Source: Orbilia blumenaviensis
Lineage: Eukaryota; Ascomycota; Orbiliomycetes; Orbiliales; Orbiliaceae
NCBI GenBank assembly: GCA_036872755.1
Contig: JAVHNS010000002.1
Coordinates: forward strand, 1,488,001 to 1,552,000
Direction: 5' to 3'
DNA: 64,000 nt
Of this stretch, positions 57,685 through 64,000 are shown piece after piece (within the stretch, counting starts at the first letter, position 1; every line of letters starts with the position of its first letter). A program made the translations under genes and the position numbers. Below the pieces are notes generated by a model that did no database searches, had not been told where the DNA came from, and worked only from the letters and a program-made list of their open reading frames with translations.

Positions 57685-58673
57685 TCGAACTTAGTTATTC
57701 GATATTCGAAGTGCAATGCAGCGACATATATGTAGACTTTTCACCGTTTACCCTATGTACACTAGTACGGTCGTCGAAGTCTTCCCGGTGCTGACCGGCT
57801 CCAAAAACAAAGAAGACAAAGAGGTGGCAAGTTTACAGTTTTTCGGGTTATAATGATTTCCCTATAATACCTTTACATAATATTATCTGTAATGGTCAGG
57901 CCTAGTGGTGTTAACTTGGGATGGTCTAGACTTTAATCCACGTTCTCAAGACGCTATAATTGTGAATGTAGGCCTGATTTTACCACTATAGTCTAAGCCA
58001 GGTCTGGTCGGATTCAAAGGTTGCAAACGCACACACGATGGATAATTGGACTCCTTCTACCACCTAGGAATGTGGAATGCTTTCTGGCTGAGGTCCTCTT
58101 ATCCCTTGAGGCTATACCATCTCGAGGCCAGCCTTCGAACTCAATATCATGCGGATATCCGGAAACCAATGTCGACTTATCTCTAGCCTCGGGCTGAGCC
58201 AGAGGCCAATATGCAACGTGGTGTCACAAAACCAACACGGCATAGGGCCATGCAAAAGGAAAATCGCAGTGTGAATCGAAAAGACAATTCCCAAGGCGGA
58301 AAATATATCCTCATATTCAGTAAAGTAGCTTATAAAACCAAGTAAATGGGCAAAAACTAGGAGGATTATGGTAACAGCCCCGACGCGCTGAGTATCTGGA
58401 CACATCGAGCGCTGGTGAACTCTTCAAAGTCGCCAAATTTTGCAGAAAATGCATTTTTAGGACTCCACTTGGGCGCTTTTTGACCTTTGCGACTGGTTTC
58501 GCTCTTCGGAATAACGAGGCTAGTTACCCACGTTGCGCGTTTGGGAAATTGAGGTTCAGCCGCACTGTGACTTAGGAATCCCCTTTTGTTGGCAGAGAGC
58601 CTCGAGATTGACCCAGCTGTCTGGATTTGGGCCCTGTACATACATGAGCATGGACCTGGACAAAGTTTAAATT

Positions 58674-58685
58674 TATATATAAAAG
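58674..58685 (+). promoter_or_regulatory. TATA element of the secreted Thr-rich protein gene
   Basis: TATATATAAAAG about 115 bp upstream of the ATG at 58800, with an (ATT)n and a poly-T tract between. Confidence 0.6.
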
Positions 58686-58799
58686 GTCTTCCAGGTCCAC
58701 AATTGATCTATATCGATTGACACTCTTCATAGTAGGGTTTTTTTTTTTTATGATTTTTATTATTATTATTATTATTTTGTCTTAATTATTGTAATCACC

Positions 58800-60198
58800 A
58801 TGTTTTTTTCATCGGGAAAAACATTGGCTGCAGCCACCTTGCTCGGGGCACTGCCAATCCAGGCCGCCCCATATCCATTCTTTTTAGAAAAGCGTACTTG
58901 TAACGCTGATAATCTTCTTCGATTACTACGTACCCCTTCTAATCTACCAGAAGCACTCCCATTCTGCAGTACCTACTTGGGTCTACCGGCTTCAACAATA
59001 ACGGTCTCTACAGTTACCCCAACTGTGTATGTATACACCTTCAATCCGTGTCCCGTAGACAGAAATCTTTACGTTCGAGGATTTAAATACTTTCCTTGAA
59101 ATCTATCACCACCTCTAATGCCGCTCTTATTTTCCTCACGACATATATCTATATATTTTATTTGAGAAATTGATGTTTATCTAACATACAATAATCGCAA
59201 CCAGAACATCTTATACTACTAAGGTCGCCATTGAAACCGCCCTTTTCACCGAACTTCCTATCGTTTCATCGACATTGACAGCGACTGAAACCTCAGTCAT
59301 CGTCCAGACCACAACTATCACAGTTGAGCCCCAGCAGACCATCACAGCCATTGATCGTCGTGAAATTGGCCGCCGCTGCTCTTCTTCAACAACGACAACT
59401 CGGGCTTCGACGACGTCTCGCGTTACAACGACAAAGTATACTACTCCCTTAGCTGAGAAGGTGACCGGGGCAACATATCCACCATCCCGTATCTCCAGCG
59501 CCTGCTCTTGCCTAACAATCCCAATCGAGATTTCTTCCGTTACTGCTACTGCCCCGGGAGTGACTGAAGTTATTACCGTGCCGTCAACTTCCTCCACCAG
59601 CGAGACCGTGACCATCACATTGACCGAATTGGTTTCCACCACAGAGACCACTACTATCTTCTCCACTGTTACAGAAACCTCTACTAGACTCTCCGAACCA
59701 ACAGCATATGCCCTGAAGGTTGTTGCCCCCGGAACTTCAGATGATGGCAAATTCGTCCTGAATAGAAACGAAAACCCGGATAGTAACGGACCTAACACTT
59801 CTCAAGTCTTCCCATTGACAACCGATCCCAGCCAAGCTACCAAATACCTCTTCAGGTCCGATGGACTTTTGCAAATCATTACTTCGAGCACTCAGTATTC
59901 GAGTGCAGTAGTAGGCCAAGAGTCAGCCCAATGGGTCCTTTTTCTCAATCCAACAACCCTATTCGGACCCCTATACAGCAATAGGTACCTCTCTGTAGTC
60001 CGTTGCAGCGGCTGCCTCGTCGTCAAATGGCAGAAGGATCCTATCACTGGATTTGTCACCCCCCTCAACATCGTCAGATCCATTAGCATTTGCGATTACC
60101 AAATAGTCGGTTACGATCGGGGAGTTCACCTCGGAATTTCAAGCTCTTCTTCGTTTGCTTGCATTCCCGCATCACTTCAGTTGGTTCCTCTTTACTAA
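58800..60198 (+). CDS. Secreted Thr/Ser-rich protein with a short Cys-containing N-terminal motif
   Basis: Exons 58800-59026 and 59205-60198 give 406 aa (phase 2, donor GT|GTATGT, acceptor ACCAG). A signal peptide of about 22 residues ends ...PIQA, followed by a dibasic EKR site that may be processed. Next is a short motif with two Cys (CNADNLLRLLRTPSNLPEALPFCSTYL), the kind of C-x-DNxLRxLR...FC segment that recurs in secreted ascomycete proteins. A Thr/Ser-rich stalk of about 150 residues follows (ATETSVIVQTTTITVEPQQ and ITVPSTSSTSETVTITLTEL), likely heavily O-mannosylated. The C-terminal domain (about 220-406) has an internal FVLNRNEN and LFRSDGLLQI pattern and several Cys. No GPI signal is visible. 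A role at the cell surface or in host contact is inference. Confidence 0.8.
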
Positions 60199-60824
60199 GA
60201 ACACATTTGCATCCATGCGCAAAGCTGCCTAAGCTCGAAGACAATGATTCCATACATTTAATTAGATTTAGTCGAAGTTACAAAGCCTCTAGGAGCAAGG
60301 ATACTAGTGTGTATCCTAACTATGGTATCATATACATATTGTACCAGGTAGATAATGGGACGTTACTTTAAATGTCGACAAGAATCCATCATTTCCCAGG
60401 AACATAAATTCCAGCTTGTGTTGAAATTGTGATATTACGGATGGCAACACATAAAGGCAGAGTTGTAAACTTTGTGACTGGTCTCATTGCTCATGACCAA
60501 TCTTCACAGTCTCGTAACCAGCTGGCCAGACTTGTCCGCCTTCACGGCCTCCAGTGTCTTAAGTTAATTAAACCTAGACCCCGAGTTTAGAAGGCACTGT
60601 TTATTGCGTAACGCATTTGAATTTGAGATAACTTGGAACATATCTGTGCGTATGTGGTGAGGATTATAGATTATTAACTAGGCAGCATTTATAGTCAACA
60701 ATACTTTTAAGCTGGCAGGACCATAGAATCAGATGGCTATAAAGCATTGTGCTATAAATCTAGAATTCCAACATTTAACTGCTAGAAGCCAGAAGGCGGC
60801 CCAGAGCCGCAGGGGCTTCGATAT
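60199..60824. other. Convergent intergenic region
   Basis: 3' flanks of the secreted protein gene (+) and the F-box gene (-). A core of the dispersed repeat (AGTCTCGTAACCAGCTGG) lies near 60508-60525. No gene seen. Confidence 0.6.
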
Positions 60825-62453
60825 CTAGGATAATCCGAACAGCGCCTCCAGCCGAATACTCACCACTTTACTCAAAACCACTATCAAACCATATATAATT
60901 ACGACACGGCATACATAAGCAGCGGGGTTCTCGATATAATCTGGGTCGATATACCGACTCCGAGATCCAACGTGTGGTGCTGGTCCAGTTGCATCCATCA
61001 CATATGCTTCCTTCCCTTTCCCAGTTCTTCGCTGAAGAAAGACAGCTCGAACGAGATCTGACTGCCCTGGAACGAATCTCACTCCTTGGACCTCGATTAT
61101 TGGAATATGAACAGATCCTATCCCCTCCAGACTGTCCGCCACTACCCCTAATTGCCTCGGACACACAGATCTGCCTAATTCCTCAAATCTATCCTCCCTC
61201 AATTTTTTCTTTGCAGATAGCTCGCTTTTCTCCCAAGTGCTGTGAGCGTTCCATCTCGGGAAATCCTCGTCGAAACGCATATTCTGTGACACAGTCTTCC
61301 TGCCATATACCATTTCAATTGCATTGTCTGGTATCCCCGCCCGCGCATGCGTGACCCCAAGGTATTCGATCAATACCATTGCGTCACAAAACTTGGTGCC
61401 ATATTTGTGGCTCAATTGGTCGATCTGACAAGCGTCAAGTTTATCCTGGAATTCCCTTAGGACTTCACTTTTGACATATAGCTTGTCCAGTTTCGGTGCA
61501 GTCGCGAGTGAAGCGGAATAAAACCTTGCCCTTTCGAAAATTCCAATAGTGTCCTCATCCAGGAGCGTAGTCGCCCGATGAGCCCATATCTTAGCTGTCT
61601 TTAGCGACGATAATTTCGGCCCAAACCTCTGCAGTTCGCGAGTGTTTATCTCCTCCCCTAAGAAAGCCCGGTTCTTCCTGGAAAGCGCCGAGCAAAGATC
61701 TTGGTATGACACAGGCGCAGGAATCGCTGTGCTCTTGTTCCAAGAGAAAAGCCACCAAATTGCAGCTACAAGGCCGCGGAGTATGGATGCAAACGGACCG
61801 TCAATATTTGGTGCCGGGTTCTTGTGGAATTGAACTTCTAGGTGCTGAAGAGTATCACGGGTTGGACGTCCGGTTGAGCATATGCTCTTGAGTATTGCAG
61901 CATATACGTTAATCTCGCAGGCGAGAGGTACGTGATAATATATATAAAGCTCACGTATATTTGGGAAGTATTTTAAGAATGTTGTGAAATTCCTGATCTG
62001 GGTGATGAAAGACTCGAAGCTGTGGTCTGGTAAGTCCGTAAAATTCACGACATGATCCCGTTTCCTAATTTTCCGATCTAGAAAATATGGGTTTTGGAAC
62101 CGTATAGACCTGTTGTGAGAATTAGTAAAATAGGCATCATATGGATTCAATCACGATGTGGTTAGATACCGAATAGACCTGCGAACCGGTTCACAGATAC
62201 CACCATCCTTGAACAGTGAAATCGAGTCTGGGGTTAGAATAATCTCCGGGCTGAATCGCAGAGGAAAGCACAACTGATAGCAAAGCACCGAACATCGAGA
62301 AAAGTTCTCACGGGCGGTATATGTCATATACTTGGCGACCAGGATGATAATTTCGAGTGGGAGAACATCGAATATACATTTTCGAGGCTTTAATTGCTCC
62401 ATATGGATCCATGAGTTATGATGTGAGGCGCGAGGATGAATTGAGCCAGACAA
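60825..62453 (-). CDS. F-box-like protein with C-terminal membrane segment (paralogue A)
   Basis: Exons 62453-62179 and 62109-60825 give 519 aa (intron of 69 nt, phase 2). Residues about 25-70 look like an F-box (CIFDVLPLEIIILVAKYMTYTARENFSRCSVLCYQLCFP), which would bind Skp1 in an SCF ubiquitin ligase. The rest carries leucine-rich-like segments (FTTFLKYFPNIRELYIYYHVP, INVYAAILKSI, LQHLEVQF) as in many fungal F-box proteins. A hydrophobic segment near the C-terminus (RVVIIYGLIVVLSKVVSI) could be a membrane anchor. It shares an intron position and several motifs with the next gene, so the two arose by tandem duplication. The last 200 residues differ strongly from the paralogue. The F-box call is by pattern. 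Confidence 0.75.
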
Positions 62454-62804
62454 CTGTATGTCTAACTTAAGGGTCTGTGTTTGTGTATCCGCTTAGCTGG
62501 GATGGTTTGGTGTCAGTGGAGTTGGTCCCGCAGGTGTTAACGCTAGCGCAATTGGCCTGTGACAGCTCCATAGCCTGGATCCACCTTCGCTAATCAGTCC
62601 TATTCGATTTAATATTTTCTGAGACAATAATTCAATGTCATGGACACTTGATACTTGACAGAAGCTTGCTACGTAGATACTGGGTAATTGTAGGAGAAGA
62701 AGGAATTGTGAGCAAGATAAAGGAGAAAAATAAATACGATTGCAAAGACCGGAGTTCAGGGAGAGGAAGAAGTCTGTGAATACAAGAATCCGAACCGAAA
62801 GATG
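62454..62804. other. Intergenic region between the F-box paralogues
   Basis: Promoter of paralogue A and 3' end of paralogue B (both minus strand); 351 bp, no repeat seen. Confidence 0.7.
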
Positions 62805-63921
62805 TCAATAACGCCCTTTATCGTCAGCGTATTCCGCTTTCGTCGTCGCCCCACACATATCCAACATGCAACTCTTTTCAGCTCTTCGTACCGAAAAACA
62901 AAGATCAATATTAGTTCTCTCATAGCTACTAGCATTATACTTGCTTCCCAGCAGTTCTACAGTCTGAAGTCGATCTAACCCATTATCAACCATCCCGTTA
63001 ACCCACTTTTTCATTACCTCAGCAGGGATGGATCCAGACCTGCGAGGGCAAGACCATGGTAGCCTCGTATATTCCAAGTTTCTCAGCTTCCTTAATAGAA
63101 CATAATCCTCTATTGTTAGAAAAACTGGGTTACGCTTGATTGTTTGGAGATCTAGGCGTCGTAACTGTGGAAAACACCTAACCAAACTCCTCAGATCTCC
63201 TTTTTCCAGATGAGAATTTATGATTTTAAGGTCTTTAATTTGTGCAAATGCGTCGCTGAGGCATCGGTAGTCGAACCGGCCTTTGCCTTGGTAGCCTTGA
63301 TCTTGACATTGCTCTGTCTCTATACGCAATTTATCGAACTTGGGTGCGAACGCTAGAGGGAGATAGTAAAACGCGGTCTTTTCAAATCGCGAGGCCTCAA
63401 ATGACTCCATCGGCATGGGCAAATTATGCGCTACTACTCTCGCCTCCGTCAACGCAGGTAACTTGGGAACAATCTCGCTCATTGCTTTGTTTATCGTGAA
63501 GTTGTTTTGCTCTTTCCCTAGGAACTCCTGGTTTGCTGGTGATAGCTTTGAGTAAAAGTCCATGTATGACGGATCCTCGGGGGGGATCCAATCGGTCGCG
63601 CACCAGTAATGAGTCAACTTGCGGATATTTCGTTCCCTAGTTATTTGAATTTCCAGACGCTGTAGTGTATTGCAAATAGGCTGTCCGATCATGCCACGAA
63701 GAATAGCGGTATAAATGTTGAACTCGCAGTTGTAGGGTGCCATGTAAGAGATGTAGAGTTCTTGGGCGTTGGGAAATAGTTTTAAGGCTTGTGTAAAAAC
63801 ACGAATTTTTGTGACAAGGGAATCAAAGTCGATCTCGATGTTTCGAAAGGTATCGTCTATTTCATTGGCACGGGGCATTTGACTGATGTCCTTTACCCAA
63901 CTGTCTCCAAACCTTATGGAT
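62805..63921 (-). CDS. F-box family paralogue B, partial (5' exon beyond the window)
   Basis: The second exon, 63921-62805, continues to its own stop, giving about 371 residues. It begins after an acceptor (TTGCCGCAG) with SIRFGDSWVKDIS, the same phase and sequence context (SIRF) as exon 2 of paralogue A. Shared motifs: FDSLVTKIRVFTQALKLFPNAQELYISY, CEFNIYTAILRGM, TLQRLEIQ, ANQEFLGKEQ, LAFAPKFDKL. The C-terminal half keeps leucine-rich-like repeats (LRSLVRCFPQLRRLDLQTI, RKLRNLEYTRLPW) and lacks the membrane segment of paralogue A. The F-box exon should lie just past 64000, with the donor probably outside the window. Confidence 0.75.
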
Positions 63922-64000
63922 CTGCGGCAAGGAGATAATTTAGCGCATGAAGATTGTATGTATTTTCAACAAACACTTCATGATCTGGAATTGAGACAAC

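Larger units (their letters stand above)
56946..58799. other. Divergent intergenic region
   Basis: Between GCP4 (-) and the secreted protein gene (+). A 17-G run lies at 57668-57684 and an (ATT)n tract at 58758-58777. A TATA element (TATATATAAAAG, 58674-58685) precedes the next start codon by about 115 bp. Small minus-strand frames (58112-58641) have no family features. Confidence 0.6.

Noticed and set aside
58112..58641. Two minus-strand frames of 97 and 91 codons
   Set aside because: They overlap, show no conserved motif, and lie in the promoter region of the secreted protein gene.
1..64000. CRISPR arrays, prophage, rRNA genes or telomeric repeats
   Set aside because: None seen; the sequence is eukaryotic with spliced genes, and repeats found are microsatellites or transposon remnants.

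Overview
The window looks like nuclear DNA of a filamentous ascomycete (Pezizomycotina). Genes are split by short introns (mostly 50-200 nt, GTAAGT-type donors, CTAAC/TTAAC-like branch points), promoters are CT-rich, and housekeeping proteins are of fungal type (NOT4, PAN2, RAD4, KAR5, prohibitin-2, complex I 30 kDa subunit). The gene content (gEgh16/Gas1 secreted protein, subtilase relative, Thr-rich secreted protein, F-box and BTB relatives) makes a nematode-trapping relative (Orbiliomycetes) my best guess. That is inference, not something the sequence proves.

Layout. 1-12 kb is a gene-poor, AT-rich island. It holds one striking five-exon gene (4464-7191): a subtilisin-like (S8) protein whose whole catalytic machinery has been substituted (Asp->Gly, His->Ser, oxyanion Asn->Asp, Ser->Ala) while the reading frame stays open. 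It also holds a probable BTB/POZ relative (10688-11377). From 12.2 to 27 kb is a conserved block: NOT4 (two reading frames, possibly one gene), complex I NDUFS3, an OCH1-like GT32 glycosyltransferase, an ITT1/RNF14-type RBR ubiquitin ligase, and a secreted gEgh16/Gas1 protein. 27-30.7 kb is a second gene desert that contains a foldback (MITE-like) element. 30.7-34.4 kb carries prohibitin-2 and a seven-exon KAR5/Tht1 karyogamy gene, convergent. 34.4-37.9 kb is sparse, with a stand-alone HeLo-like or SesA-like protein. 37.9-57 kb is again conserved: RAD4/XPC, a small DUF6699-like protein, PAN2 with a polyglutamine tail, a probable TORC1 subunit TCO89, and gamma-tubulin complex component 4. 57-64 kb is accessory: a Thr/Ser-rich secreted protein and two tandem F-box paralogues, the second cut by the window edge.

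How the genes relate. NOT4 (CCR4-NOT ubiquitin ligase) and PAN2 (poly(A) nuclease) both act in mRNA deadenylation and quality control. NOT4 and the RBR protein are both E3 ligases, and the F-box and BTB proteins would be substrate adaptors. There is no operon logic: genes are separately promoted, and I see no secondary-metabolite cluster. Exon coordinates were worked out by hand from splice consensus, frame phase and family conservation; phases add up to complete frames wherever exons are given. I saw no convincing tRNA, rRNA or CRISPR.
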